Notes under the pieces: generated by a model
Databases searched by the model: none
Told to the model about the DNA's origin: nothing
Seen by the model: only the letters and a program-made list of their open reading frames with translations
DNA from: Blastopirellula sediminis
Lineage (GTDB): Bacteria > Planctomycetota > Planctomycetia > Pirellulales > Pirellulaceae
NCBI RefSeq assembly: GCF_020966755.1
Contig: NZ_JAJKFT010000004.1
Coordinates: forward strand, 1,736,001 to 1,800,000
DNA length: 64,000 bases
Direction: 5' to 3'
Position numbers and translations under genes: made by a program
Shown here: positions 1 through 8,960 of the stretch, piece after piece
Layout of the letters: the number at the start of each line of letters is the position of its first letter
Numbering within the stretch: the first letter of the stretch is position 1

Positions 1-1
1 C

Positions 2-430
2 GAAGAAGACCTGCAGACCGTCGCCGCCATGGGGCATGTCGTCGAATATGACAAAAGCGCGACGATCTTCCGCGAAGGAGACGCGGCGGTGACGTCGTAT
101 GTGGTGATCTCGGGAACCGTCTCGCTGGAGATTTGCGCGCCAGGGTTCGGTTGCCGCCGGATCTCGACGGTGCGGGAAGGGGAGTTTCTCGGCTGGTCGC
201 CGGTGCTCGATAATCTGCATCTCACGGTGACCGGACGAACGGTCGAGCCGACCCGCCTGGTTGAGCTCCCCAAACAAGAGTTGCTCGCACTTTGCGAGCG
301 GAGCCCGCGGTTTGGCTATTCGTTCATGCGCGGCATTGCGCAAACTTTGGCCCGCCGTTTGAACGCGGCGCGGATGCAACTGTTGAACCTGTTTGGGGAC
401 GAGGCGGAATCGTCTTTGGGAAGTGACTAG
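2..430 (+). CDS. Cyclic-nucleotide-binding-domain protein, 5' end outside window
   Basis: The reading frame is open to the left edge, so the gene starts upstream; the ATG at 29 falls inside the domain. The visible part is a cNMP-binding beta-barrel: an entry strand with IFREGD, then SGTVSL, then EFLGWSPVL, and a C-terminal helix (FMRGIAQTLARRL). No helix-turn-helix follows, so this is not a complete Crp/Fnr transcription factor; it ends soon after the long helix. Proteins of this kind often sit directly in front of group 3b hydrogenase genes, and here the next gene starts 8 nt after the stop. A sensory or assembly role for the hydrogenase is an inference; its ligand cannot be told from the sequence. 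Confidence 0.8.
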   Translation, partial: EEDLQTVAAMGHVVEYDKSATIFREGDAAVTSYVVISGTVSLEICAPGFGCRRISTVREGEFLGWSPVLDNLHLTVTGRTVEPTRLVELPKQELLALCERSPRFGYSFMRGIAQTLARRLNAARMQLLNLFGDEAESSLGSD

Positions 431-438
431 CACGCCGC

Positions 439-1623
439 ATGAATCCGAAACCGCAGCACAATTCGGCGCCGCAGCTGGGGCAAATGGTTCGAATCGCCAA
501 GGAGGAGCTTGGCGCGATCGTCCAAGAGCTGCGCGAGCGGGGTTACCGGACGATCCTGCCCAAAGTGGCGGATGGCGCGGTCATTTATGATGAAGCGGAA
601 GACGCCAGCGCTTTGCCGATCGGCGTCATCGACGAGCAGGACGCGGCCCGCTATCGATTGCGAGAGAGCGGACAGAGCGGCTATTTCGACTACGTCGTCG
701 GTCCGCATGCGGTGAAACAATATCTCTTTCCGCCGGTTGAAACGCTGCTGCGTGCGGATCGCGTCGATGGAGCTTGGAGTTTTGAGACGCCAAAGCCGGA
801 ATGCGAACCGACGGCGATCATCGGCGTGCGGGCATGCGACCTGCATGCCATTGCGATTCAAGACCGCGTCTTTCTGGAAGGCGCCTATGTCGACGAAGGT
901 TATCGGGCACGACGCGAGAAGCTGGTCCTGATCGCCGTCAACTGTCGTCGCGCGGCGATAACCTGTTTTTGCCATTCGATGGGGACGGGACCTGCCGTCA
1001 AACGTGGATTTGATCTTTCCCTGACGGAACTGGAGGAGGAATTTGCGGTAGAGGTCGGTTCCTCTCTTGGAAGTGAGGTGATGGCCGCATGTCGCTGGTC
1101 TCCATGCACGGATTCAGAAACGGGTGAAGTGCGTGCGATTCCTGAACGGCTTGAGCGGAAGATGGTGGAAGGGGGAAGAGGGTTCGTCGATGGAGAGGAT
1201 GAAGCCGGGAACGCCCGCGAACTGGATATCCGCGGGATTCGCGATCTGCTGGTCAATAACCTGGATCATAAACATTGGGACGCAGTAGCGGAGCGCTGTT
1301 TGTCGTGCGCGAATTGCACCATGGTTTGTCCGACTTGCTTTTGCGCGTCGGTGGACGAAGTCTCCGATCTCACGGGAGACCATGTCTCGCGTGAACGAAC
1401 CTGGGGGTCCTGTTTCAACGCTGAGCACTCGTACATGAACTCCGGCGTCGTTCGCCACACCATTCGTTCGCGTTATCGGCAATGGTTGGTCCATAAGCTG
1501 GCGACCTGGATCGATCAGTTCGATACGTCAGGCTGCGTCGGTTGCGGGCGATGCATTACCTGGTGCCCGGTCGGAATCGATCTGACCGAAGAGGTCGCGG
1601 CGATTCGGGAGACGCAAACATGA
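439..1623 (+). CDS. hyhB: [NiFe] hydrogenase (group 3b-type) beta subunit, 4Fe-4S dicluster protein
   Basis: This 394-residue protein is the electron-transfer beta subunit of a cytoplasmic sulfhydrogenase-type NiFe hydrogenase. Two ferredoxin-like cysteine clusters lie near the C-terminus: CLSCANC followed by VCPTC from about residue 287, and CVGCGRCITWCP from about residue 366. The middle part (IIGVRACDLHAIAIQDRVF) matches the family shared with anaerobic sulfite reductase subunit A. It passes electrons between the small subunit and the flavin-bearing gamma subunit. The stop overlaps the gamma start (ATGA at 1620), which indicates translational coupling. The symbol follows hyh usage; hyd/shy names are equally possible. 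Confidence 0.9.
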   Translation: MNPKPQHNSAPQLGQMVRIAKEELGAIVQELRERGYRTILPKVADGAVIYDEAEDASALPIGVIDEQDAARYRLRESGQSGYFDYVVGPHAVKQYLFPPVETLLRADRVDGAWSFETPKPECEPTAIIGVRACDLHAIAIQDRVFLEGAYVDEGYRARREKLVLIAVNCRRAAITCFCHSMGTGPAVKRGFDLSLTELEEEFAVEVGSSLGSEVMAACRWSPCTDSETGEVRAIPERLERKMVEGGRGFVDGEDEAGNARELDIRGIRDLLVNNLDHKHWDAVAERCLSCANCTMVCPTCFCASVDEVSDLTGDHVSRERTWGSCFNAEHSYMNSGVVRHTIRSRYRQWLVHKLATWIDQFDTSGCVGCGRCITWCPVGIDLTEEVAAIRETQT

Positions 1624-2468
1624 ATGCGACCCCCGCTCCCATGCCGGCAGTGAATCCGTGGTTGCCGCGAATGTTTCGGATCGCGGAAATCATCGCCGAG
1701 ATCCCCAGCGTGCGCACGTTCCGCCTGGCGCCGGAATCGGATGAAACGCCTGACTTTTTGCCGGGGCAGTTCAACATGGTTTACCTGCCGGGGTACGGAG
1801 AAGCGGCGATCTCGATCAGTTCCGGTTCGCACGAACTTCGGCAGATGGATCATACAATTCGGGCGGTAGGAGACGTGACCAAAGCGATCATGCGACTAGG
1901 ACCGGGGGATCAAGTTGGAATACGCGGTCCCTTTGGCAATCCCTGGCCAGTGGCCCGATTGCGAGGGAAAGATGTGCTGCTGGTCGCCGGGGGAATAGGC
2001 CTGGCGCCATTGCGGCCGGTGATCGAATACCTACTGCAGAATCGGCGCGAGTTCGGCGAACTGAAATTGATCTATGGCGCGAAGACTCCGGAAGAGTTGC
2101 TCTATCAGCGCCAGTTCCCCGCATGGGCGATCGCGGGGCTGGAGATGGAGGTGACGGTCGACCGGGGAACCTCTGCCTGGAAAGGGCACATTGGGGTGGT
2201 CACCGAGCTGATGCGGCCGCTACATGGCGCGAAGGGGAAGACCACGATCCTGACCTGCGGGCCGGAGATCATGATGCGGTTCGTCGCTCGTGAAGCGATC
2301 AACCTGGGGTATGACGCCGGGGAGATTTACGTCTCGCTGGAACGGAACATGAAGTGCGCGATGGGAATGTGCGGCGTCTGCCAATTTGGCCGCGAATTCA
2401 TCTGCAAAGATGGACCGATCTTTCCCTTTCCGCGCGTGGCGTCGCTCATGCAATTGGAGGACCTGTGA
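1620..2468 (+). CDS. hyhG: [NiFe] hydrogenase gamma subunit, FAD/NAD(P)-binding reductase
   Basis: This 282-residue protein belongs to the ferredoxin-NADP reductase family and resembles the electron-transfer subunit of dihydroorotate dehydrogenase. The N-terminal half is the flavin barrel (FLPGQFNMVYLPGYGE). It is followed by a nucleotide-binding fold (LLVAGGIGLAPLRPVIEY) and CGPEIMMRF. A C-terminal cysteine cluster (MKCAMGMCGVCQFG, then a later FICKDGP) should hold a 2Fe-2S centre. Its role is to exchange electrons with NAD(P)H. The ATG at 1620 overlaps the upstream stop and is preferred over an in-frame start at 1542, which would add unrelated residues. The stop overlaps the next start (TGATG). 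Confidence 0.92.
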   Translation: MNATPAPMPAVNPWLPRMFRIAEIIAEIPSVRTFRLAPESDETPDFLPGQFNMVYLPGYGEAAISISSGSHELRQMDHTIRAVGDVTKAIMRLGPGDQVGIRGPFGNPWPVARLRGKDVLLVAGGIGLAPLRPVIEYLLQNRREFGELKLIYGAKTPEELLYQRQFPAWAIAGLEMEVTVDRGTSAWKGHIGVVTELMRPLHGAKGKTTILTCGPEIMMRFVAREAINLGYDAGEIYVSLERNMKCAMGMCGVCQFGREFICKDGPIFPFPRVASLMQLEDL

Positions 2469-3277
2469 TGGCCGAAAAGTTAAGACTGGCCGTCTTCAAG
2501 TTCGCCTCATGCGACGGCTGTCAATTGTCGCTGCTTGACTGCGAGGACGAACTGCTGGCGATCGCCGATGCGGTAGAGATCGCCTTCTTCCTGGAGGCTC
2601 GTTCTCAGCAACTTGCAGGGCCGTACGACGTGGGTTTGGTCGAAGGATCGATCACTACCGAGCACGACCTGGCGCGAATCCAGGAAGTGCGGAAGTCGTG
2701 CAAAACGTTGGTGACGATCGGCGCGTGTGCGACGACTGGGGGCATTCAGGCGCTGCGCAATTGGGCCAACGTCGACGAGTTCATTCAGCAGGTCTACGCG
2801 CATCCTGAGTACATCGCCACGCTGAAAACAAGTACGCCGGCGTCGCAGCACGTCAAAGTCGACTTCGAGCTGCATGGCTGCCCGATCAGCAAGCTTCAAT
2901 TGGTCGAGACCCTATCGGCGCTCGTTCGCGGCAAGAAGCCGCAGACGCCGTCGCATAGCGTCTGCGTCGAGTGCAAGAAGCGGGGAACGGTTTGCGTGGC
3001 GGTCGCGCAAGGGATTCCCTGTCTTGGTCCGCTAACGCAAGCAGGCTGCGGCGACTTGCATATGAATCGTGGCGCCATCTGCCCGGCTTGCAATCGAGAA
3101 TGCTTCGGCTGCTTTGGTCCGCAGGAGCAAGTCAACGGACAAAGCTTGATGAACCATTATCAAGAGCAAGGCGCCAAGCCGCTGCATCTGGTTCAGCTCT
3201 CGCGCAGCTTCACTGGCTACGCTCCCCCGTTTCGCGCGACGAGCGAGGCGCTGGAAAGTGGGGAGGAGGCTCCATGA
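2468..3277 (+). CDS. hyhS: [NiFe] hydrogenase small (delta) subunit
   Basis: This 269-residue protein is the small subunit, carrying the proximal Fe-S cluster next to the NiFe site. It has CDGCQLS at residues 15-21, TIGACATTGG in the middle and HGCPISKLQL. The C-terminal half is cysteine-rich (PCLGPLTQAGCG, AICPACNRECFGCFGP), as expected for further 4Fe-4S clusters. There is no Tat signal peptide, so the enzyme is cytoplasmic, consistent with group 3. The start at 2468 overlaps the gamma stop, and the stop overlaps the large-subunit start. An upstream in-frame ATG at 2354 lies within the gamma gene and was not used. Confidence 0.93.
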   Translation: MAEKLRLAVFKFASCDGCQLSLLDCEDELLAIADAVEIAFFLEARSQQLAGPYDVGLVEGSITTEHDLARIQEVRKSCKTLVTIGACATTGGIQALRNWANVDEFIQQVYAHPEYIATLKTSTPASQHVKVDFELHGCPISKLQLVETLSALVRGKKPQTPSHSVCVECKKRGTVCVAVAQGIPCLGPLTQAGCGDLHMNRGAICPACNRECFGCFGPQEQVNGQSLMNHYQEQGAKPLHLVQLSRSFTGYAPPFRATSEALESGEEAP

Positions 3278-4614
3278 ACGCCGATTCGCAGCCAGAAGAA
3301 CGAACGATCGAAGTCAAAGCGATCTCTCGCGTCGAAGGTGAGGGGAAGCTCTATGTAAAGCTGCAAGGCGAGTCGATCGAGCAGGTTCAACTGAGCATTT
3401 ACGAACCTCCCCGCTTCTTCGAGAGCTTTTTGCGGGGACGTCAGGTACACGAAGTTCCGGACATTACCGCCCGGATCTGCGGCATCTGTCCGGTCGCCTA
3501 CCAGATGAGCAGCTGCCATGCGCTGGAGAAGGCGCTGGGGATCGCGATTTCGCCCGAGATTCGCCTGCTGCGGCGGCTACTCTATTGCGGCGAATGGATC
3601 GAGAGTCACTGTCTGCACATTTACCTGCTGCACGCGCCCGACTTTCTCGGCTACGAAAGCGGCATCTCAATGGCGGTCGATCATCGCGAAGCAGTCGAGC
3701 GGGGACTGGCGATGAAGAAGATCGGCAATCAGCTGGTCGAAATCCTCGGCGGACGGGCCGTTCATCCGATCAATGTGACGGTCGGAGGCTTTTATCGGGC
3801 GCCAAGCGTACGCGATCTGAAAGCGTTGCTGCCGCGGCTTGAGTGGGGACTGGAAGCGGCGCTCGAGACGGTTCGTTGGGTGAGCCGGTTTGAGTTTCCC
3901 GATTTTCCGGTTCCTTATGAACTTGTTTCGCTGAAGCACCCGGACGAATACCCGCTGAGTGACGGAAACGTTTTTTCCTCTGCTGGACTCGACGTGCCGG
4001 TGGAAGAATACGAAACGCATTTTCAAGAGACGCAACTGCCGCATAGCACGGCGCTCTATAGTGCCCGAACCCCGGGAGATGCGTTCTATCTGGCGGGTCC
4101 GCTCGCGCGGCTGAACAACTGTTACGAGCAACTGTTACCGACAAGCAAACGCGCGCTGGAGGAAAGCGGCCTCCGTTTTCCGCTCACCAATAACTTCCAC
4201 AGCATTGTTGCTCGCGCGGTGGAAGTCGTCTTCGCCTTTGAAGAGGCGATCCGGATCGTGCACAGCTATCAGGCGGAACTGACCCCTTCCCGAATTCCCT
4301 ACGAAATTCGACAAGGCGAAGGTTGTCACGCTACCGAGGCGCCGCGCGGGTTGCTTTACCATCGCTATCGAATCGGCGAAGACCCGCTGATTGCGGAGGC
4401 GAAGATCGTTCCCCCGACCGCGCAAAACCAAGGACAGATCGAGGCCGATCTGCGCGAGTATCTGCGGCAACTGTTGTCGCTCGACGATGCGGCGATCGCG
4501 CAGAAGTCGGAGCATATGATCCGCAATTATGACCCCTGCATCAGTTGCGCGACCCACTTTTTGCAGTTAACCGTCGATCGCGGCCAAGATCCCGCTTCGC
4601 CAAAATCGGAATGA
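3274..4614 (+). CDS. hyhL: [NiFe] hydrogenase large (alpha) subunit, catalytic
   Basis: This 446-residue protein is the catalytic subunit binding the NiFe(CN)2CO centre. The N-terminal motif RICGICPVAY gives Cys69 and Cys72. The C-terminal motif DPCISCATH gives Cys422 and Cys425, the second pair of nickel ligands. Eighteen residues follow His428, which is the usual form of a precursor tail removed by a specific endopeptidase after nickel insertion. No such peptidase is encoded in the window. A strong GGAGGAGG ribosome site precedes the ATG at 3274, which overlaps the small-subunit stop. Together with the beta, gamma and small subunits it forms the heterotetrameric group 3b layout. Confidence 0.94.
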   Translation: MNADSQPEERTIEVKAISRVEGEGKLYVKLQGESIEQVQLSIYEPPRFFESFLRGRQVHEVPDITARICGICPVAYQMSSCHALEKALGIAISPEIRLLRRLLYCGEWIESHCLHIYLLHAPDFLGYESGISMAVDHREAVERGLAMKKIGNQLVEILGGRAVHPINVTVGGFYRAPSVRDLKALLPRLEWGLEAALETVRWVSRFEFPDFPVPYELVSLKHPDEYPLSDGNVFSSAGLDVPVEEYETHFQETQLPHSTALYSARTPGDAFYLAGPLARLNNCYEQLLPTSKRALEESGLRFPLTNNFHSIVARAVEVVFAFEEAIRIVHSYQAELTPSRIPYEIRQGEGCHATEAPRGLLYHRYRIGEDPLIAEAKIVPPTAQNQGQIEADLREYLRQLLSLDDAAIAQKSEHMIRNYDPCISCATHFLQLTVDRGQDPASPKSE

Positions 4615-4626
4615 AGGCGCTGAACG

Positions 4627-5304
4627 ATGTCGACCGAAATCATCCTCGAAAAAGATATCCGCACCCTTCGCCGGGAATCGGCCGCCGCGTTCCAGCAGCG
4701 GATGGAGCGGCAGGGAACGTTCGTCGTGCGGTTGCTCTCTTCGCCCGGTTCGGGCAAGACGACTCTCTTAGAGCAAACGGCGCGGCGTCTTGGCGACGAG
4801 TATCGCGTCGGCGTGCTGGTAGGCGATATCGCGACGGAGCGCGACGCCGAGCGTCTCGCGCCCCTGGCCGCGACGGCCCAGATCACTACCGGCGGCGCAT
4901 GCCATCTGGAGCTGCCGCTGGTCGAAAAGATTTTGCCGCAGTTGGGGGAGGAAGCGTTCGACTTTCTGTTTATCGAGGACGTCGGCAATCTGGTCTGCCC
5001 CGCTTCGCATGACCTGGGAGAACATTTTCGGGTGCTGGTCCTCAGCACGACCGAAGGGGACGATAAGCCGGGGAAATATCCGAAGGCGTTTCGTACCAGC
5101 CAGGCGGTCGTGATCAACAAGATCGACTTGTTGCCCTACGTTCCGTTTTCGGTCGAGCAGGCCATCGCCGACGCGAAGGACGTGCAAGGAGAGCTCGTCT
5201 TCTTTCCGGTCTGCGCGCTGCGTGGTGAAGGTGTCGACGCATGGTGCGACTCGCTCGTCGAACGACGGAGACAGATGCTGACGAAAAACGGTGGGAAGGA
5301 GTAA
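4627..5304 (+). CDS. hypB: Hydrogenase nickel-insertion GTPase HypB
   Basis: HypB hydrolyses GTP to help deliver nickel to the large subunit with HypA. The 225-residue protein has the P-loop SPGSGKTT at residues 39-46, a GACHLE segment with the conserved Cys-His metal pair of the GTPase domain, IEDVGNLVCPA, and VINKIDLLPY for guanine recognition. It lacks the N-terminal Cys-x-x-Cys-Gly-Cys motif and the His-rich nickel store found in some HypB proteins. It starts 12 nt after the large-subunit stop. hypA, the usual partner, is not seen in this window and may lie upstream or elsewhere. Confidence 0.94.
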   Translation: MSTEIILEKDIRTLRRESAAAFQQRMERQGTFVVRLLSSPGSGKTTLLEQTARRLGDEYRVGVLVGDIATERDAERLAPLAATAQITTGGACHLELPLVEKILPQLGEEAFDFLFIEDVGNLVCPASHDLGEHFRVLVLSTTEGDDKPGKYPKAFRTSQAVVINKIDLLPYVPFSVEQAIADAKDVQGELVFFPVCALRGEGVDAWCDSLVERRRQMLTKNGGKE

Positions 5305-5310
5305 CCCGGT

Positions 5311-7593
5311 TTGTCTGCGATCACCGACAATGCGAAGGTGGAGACGGCAGCGCAGGTCGCGCTCCGCATTTCGCTGGCGGGACGCTTGCAAGGGATTGGC
5401 GTCCGGCCGGCAATTTATCGCTTGGCGATGGAACTTGGAGTTGGGGGTCAGGTGCGGAATTGCCCGCACGGCGTGGAGCTGGATGTCGCAGGAAGTCAGG
5501 CGCAAGTCGCCGAGTTTCGACGTAGACTGCGTTCTTGCTTGCCAGGGGAAGCCAACGTTACCAGAGAATCTTACGCAGACGCTCCCCTCGCTCGCTTTTC
5601 GGAGTTCTCGATCCTTCAAGACGACTCCTCTGCTGCGATCGTCACGTCGGTTCCGGTCGACGTCGCGGTCTGTGCAGACTGTCTGGCGGAAGTGCGACGT
5701 CCGGGCGATCGCCGTTACCGTTACCTGTTCAACAGCTGCGTGAAATGTGGGCCGCGCTATTCGATCATTCGGCGGATGCCGTTCGAGCGAGACTCGACGG
5801 CGATGGCGGAGTTTCCCCTTTGCGACGAGTGCCGACAGGAATATAGCGACGTAGAAGATCGCCGCTTTCATGCGCAGACGATCTCTTGTCCGAAATGCGG
5901 TCCGCGGATCTGGAGCGTATCGCAGGCAGGCGAGATCGAGCGTGACCAGGAGGCAGCGCTGGAAGCAGCGGCCGCGGCGCTGCTCGGCGGTGAGATTGTC
6001 GCCTTGAAGGGGCTCGGCGGGTATCAGTTGCTTGTCGATGCGACCAGTGACCCAGCGGTCGAGCGATTGCGGCAAAGGAAAGGTCGCGCCAGCAAACCGC
6101 TGGCCGTCATGGTACGAACCGAAGCGGACGCCGCGCGAATGGCGGTGATGAACTCGGTCGAGCGTCACGCTTTGACTTCCTCGGCTAACCCGATTGTGTT
6201 GCTGGTGGCGAAGCGGGGAGCTACCGTCGCTCGGTCGGTGTTTCCGGGGCTCAATACGATCGGCCTGTTCCTTCCGACCACGCCGCTGCATGATTTGCTA
6301 TTAGAACGAGTCGGCCGCCCGCTGGTTTGTACCAGCGGAAATCGGGAAGGAGAGCCGCTCGCCTACAGCATTGAAGAGGCCGAGTCGCAACTTGCGGAGA
6401 TCTGTGATCTGTGGATCCATCACAACCGCGAGATCGTTCGCCCGATCGACGATAGCGTGGTCCGCGTGTTTCAGGAGCAGCAGGTGACGCTTCGCCTGGC
6501 CCGCGGGTTGGCGCCGCTGCGACTTGAGGTATCTTCGGACGAGAGCGCAGTCGCCTTGGGTGGGCAGATGAAGTCGGCCGTCGCGTTTTGCCATGGCGGC
6601 AGCGGCGTCTTGGGCCCGCATATCGGTGATCTGAGCAACCTGGCGACGCAAGAACGTTATCGACAGCAGTTCGCGGACTTGCAGTCGCTCTATCGCTTTT
6701 CGGCTGCGCACGGCGTATGCGATCAGCATCCTGGCTATTTCACGACCCAGGAAACTGCCGATCGATTCGGCGAGATCGACTCAGTGCAACATCATTACGC
6801 CCACGTGTTGGCGGCGATGCTGGAGCATGGGTTGCTCGATCAACCGATCATGGGAGTCGCTTGGGATGGAACCGGTTATGGCGCCGACGGAACCGTTTGG
6901 GGAGGAGAGTTCCTGGTGGCTCAGGGGAAATCATTCGAGCGGTTCGCCCACTTGCGCCCGTTCGCGCTGGCCGGAGGCGAAGCGTCGATTCGCGAACCGT
7001 GGAGGATTGCCGCCGCGCTACTGGGTGAGGCGGACGCTCACGACCACGTTCACTATCTTGAGACGCTGGAAGGCAAACGTCTGCCGGTGGAGATGATTCG
7101 GCAGATTCTTGGTAACGCACAATTCTCTCCGGTGACGACGAGCGCCGGCCGGCTTCTGGATGGCGTCGCGTCGTTGATCTTGCGACGGGAGCGGTGCGAG
7201 TACGAAGGGGAGCTGCCGATGATGTTGGAGGCGATCGCGGATCGCAGGGAAGCGGGAAGCTACGAGCTCGCCATTTGTGACGGAAAGGTTTTACAATTGG
7301 ATTGGCGTCCGTTGGTGAGGCAAGTGCTCGAAGATCTTCGGGCGGAAGTGCCTCCCCAGCGCATCGCGATGCGAGTCCATCGCGGACTGGCGGCTGCGAT
7401 CGTGGCGATCGGCCGGCGTCGACCGCAGCTTCCGCTGCTACTGACCGGGGGCGTTTTTCAGAATCGGATTCTCTGCGAATTGGTCGCTGACATGGCTAAG
7501 AACGAGAAGCTGGCGGTCTATCTTCCCGGCGCAATTCCGCCGGGCGATGGCGGTTTGGCGGCGGGGCAATTGGTTTCGGCGATTGGTAGGTGA
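5311..7593 (+). CDS. hypF: Carbamoyltransferase HypF (TTG start)
   Basis: HypF makes carbamoyl-adenylate and transfers the carbamoyl group to the C-terminal Cys of HypE for cyanide synthesis. The 760-residue protein shows all expected domains in order: an acylphosphatase-like domain (GRLQGIGVRPAIYRLA, a variant of the usual VQGVGFR loop), two zinc-finger pairs (CADC...CVKC and CDEC...CPKC), a YrdC-like domain, and a Kae1-like domain with VQHHYAHVLAAM. Translation begins at TTG 5311, with a GGAAGGAG ribosome site that overlaps the end of hypB. The gap to hypC is 9 nt. Confidence 0.95.
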   Translation: MSAITDNAKVETAAQVALRISLAGRLQGIGVRPAIYRLAMELGVGGQVRNCPHGVELDVAGSQAQVAEFRRRLRSCLPGEANVTRESYADAPLARFSEFSILQDDSSAAIVTSVPVDVAVCADCLAEVRRPGDRRYRYLFNSCVKCGPRYSIIRRMPFERDSTAMAEFPLCDECRQEYSDVEDRRFHAQTISCPKCGPRIWSVSQAGEIERDQEAALEAAAAALLGGEIVALKGLGGYQLLVDATSDPAVERLRQRKGRASKPLAVMVRTEADAARMAVMNSVERHALTSSANPIVLLVAKRGATVARSVFPGLNTIGLFLPTTPLHDLLLERVGRPLVCTSGNREGEPLAYSIEEAESQLAEICDLWIHHNREIVRPIDDSVVRVFQEQQVTLRLARGLAPLRLEVSSDESAVALGGQMKSAVAFCHGGSGVLGPHIGDLSNLATQERYRQQFADLQSLYRFSAAHGVCDQHPGYFTTQETADRFGEIDSVQHHYAHVLAAMLEHGLLDQPIMGVAWDGTGYGADGTVWGGEFLVAQGKSFERFAHLRPFALAGGEASIREPWRIAAALLGEADAHDHVHYLETLEGKRLPVEMIRQILGNAQFSPVTTSAGRLLDGVASLILRRERCEYEGELPMMLEAIADRREAGSYELAICDGKVLQLDWRPLVRQVLEDLRAEVPPQRIAMRVHRGLAAAIVAIGRRRPQLPLLLTGGVFQNRILCELVADMAKNEKLAVYLPGAIPPGDGGLAAGQLVSAIGR

Positions 7594-7602
7594 GCTGGCG
7601 TC

Positions 7603-7845
7603 ATGTGTTTGGCCGTACCGGGAAAAATTGTGCGCTGGATCGAACGAACGTCGCCGTTCGAGAGCGCCGCCGTCGAATTCGGAGGAGTGAGTCGCGAGGT
7701 GAGCATGGCCTGCGTTCCGGGGGCGAGCGTCGGGGACTATGTGCTGGTTCACGCCGGGATTGCGATTAGCGTCGTCAGTGCAAACGAAGCGGAGCGGCTG
7801 CTGCGCACGTTCGCTGAACTCGACGGAGAGGAGCCGGCGCCGTGA
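7603..7845 (+). CDS. hypC: Hydrogenase assembly chaperone HypC
   Basis: This 80-residue protein has the essential MCLAVPGKI start, with Cys2 free after methionine removal, and VSMACVPGASVGDYVLVHAG, all typical of HypC. HypC binds HypD and the large-subunit precursor and carries the Fe(CN)2CO unit. Its stop overlaps the GTG start of hypD (GTGA at 7842), so the two partner proteins are translationally coupled. Confidence 0.95.
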   Translation: MCLAVPGKIVRWIERTSPFESAAVEFGGVSREVSMACVPGASVGDYVLVHAGIAISVVSANEAERLLRTFAELDGEEPAP

Positions 7846-8951
7846 AGTATGTCGATGAGTTTCGCGACGCCGACGCTTGTCAGCAAATGGTAGAGGCGGT
7901 CCGCCGCCAGGCGACGCGCTGCTGGACGGTCATGGAAGTCTGCGGCGGGCAAACGCATGGGCTGTTGCGATGGGGAATCGATCAACAGCTGGATGGGGTC
8001 GTCAAACTGCTGCATGGCCCAGGCTGCCCGGTCTGCGTAACCGCGACATCCTTTATCGATAGGGCGGTAGCGCTATCGAAACGCCCCGGCGTCATTGTGA
8101 CCAGCTTTGGCGACATGTTGCGCGTTCCCGGCTCGGACGAAAGTTTGTTACAGGCTCGCTGCGGCGGCGGCAACGTCAAGCTGGTTTACTCGCCGCTCGA
8201 CGCAGTCCAGCTTGCCCGTGAGCAACCGGAGACCGAAGTCGTTTTCTTCGCCGTTGGTTTTGAGACGACGACGCCAGCGACCGCTTTGGCCGTGAAACAG
8301 GCGGCGGCCTGGAACCTGACGAACTTTTCGCTGCTCGTTGCCCATGTCCGCGTTCAGCCGGCGATGGAAATGATCGCGGCCGAAGAGCCGCGGCTCGTCG
8401 ACGGATTCTTGGCGGCAGGGCATGTTTGTGCGGTGGCGGGGTATCGCAGCTATGAGTCGCTTGTTGCGCAGTATCAACTGCCGGTGGTGGTTACCGGATT
8501 TGAGCCGCTCGATTTGCTAATCGGCATTCGCGAGTGCGTGGAGCAACTGGAACGCCAGGCGCCGGCCCTCACGAATTGTTATTCCCGCTGCGTCGCGGAA
8601 GCGGGGAATCCGTACGCCCAGAATCATGTGGCCGACGTCTTTGAGGCGGTCGATCGTGAGTGGCGCGGGCTCGGCGTCATCGAGCAGGGAGGACTGGGCC
8701 TGAGACCGGAGTGGCGTCACTTTGATGCGACGCAGAAGTTTTCCGTGGAGCCGATGGTTGCGGACCAGTTGCCGATCTGTCCTGGCGGAGAGATCATGAC
8801 GGGACGGCTGAAGCCGGTCGAATGTCCCTTCTTTGGCCGCGAGTGTACGCCGGAAACGCCGCTCGGGGCGCCGATGGTGAGTAGCGAAGGGGCGTGCGCC
8901 GCTTACTATCGTTATGCGTCGCCGCAGCGAAGCGTCCGCAGTCCGATTTAG
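7842..8951 (+). CDS. hypD: Hydrogenase maturation Fe-S protein HypD (GTG start)
   Basis: HypD is the 4Fe-4S scaffold on which, with HypC, the Fe(CN)2CO cofactor is assembled. The 369-residue protein has MEVCGGQTHGLLRWG, HGPGCPVCVT and FAVGFETTTPATA, then a C-terminal cysteine set (ICPGGEIMTGRL, VECPFFGREC, SEGACAAYYRY). The first motif reads CGGQTH rather than the more common CGTHTH-like form. Translation starts at GTG 7842 within the hypC stop. The next gene, hypE, starts 9 nt after the stop. Confidence 0.95.
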   Translation: MKYVDEFRDADACQQMVEAVRRQATRCWTVMEVCGGQTHGLLRWGIDQQLDGVVKLLHGPGCPVCVTATSFIDRAVALSKRPGVIVTSFGDMLRVPGSDESLLQARCGGGNVKLVYSPLDAVQLAREQPETEVVFFAVGFETTTPATALAVKQAAAWNLTNFSLLVAHVRVQPAMEMIAAEEPRLVDGFLAAGHVCAVAGYRSYESLVAQYQLPVVVTGFEPLDLLIGIRECVEQLERQAPALTNCYSRCVAEAGNPYAQNHVADVFEAVDREWRGLGVIEQGGLGLRPEWRHFDATQKFSVEPMVADQLPICPGGEIMTGRLKPVECPFFGRECTPETPLGAPMVSSEGACAAYYRYASPQRSVRSPI

Positions 8952-8960
8952 AGTTCCCTT

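Noticed and set aside
2-430. Complete Crp/Fnr transcription factor
   Set aside because: No helix-turn-helix follows the cyclic-nucleotide domain before the stop; only the binding domain is present in the visible part.
4768-6291. 507-codon minus-strand open frame under hypB and hypF
   Set aside because: Fully overlaps two unmistakable hyp genes. The translation is rich in Arg and Gln without any motif.
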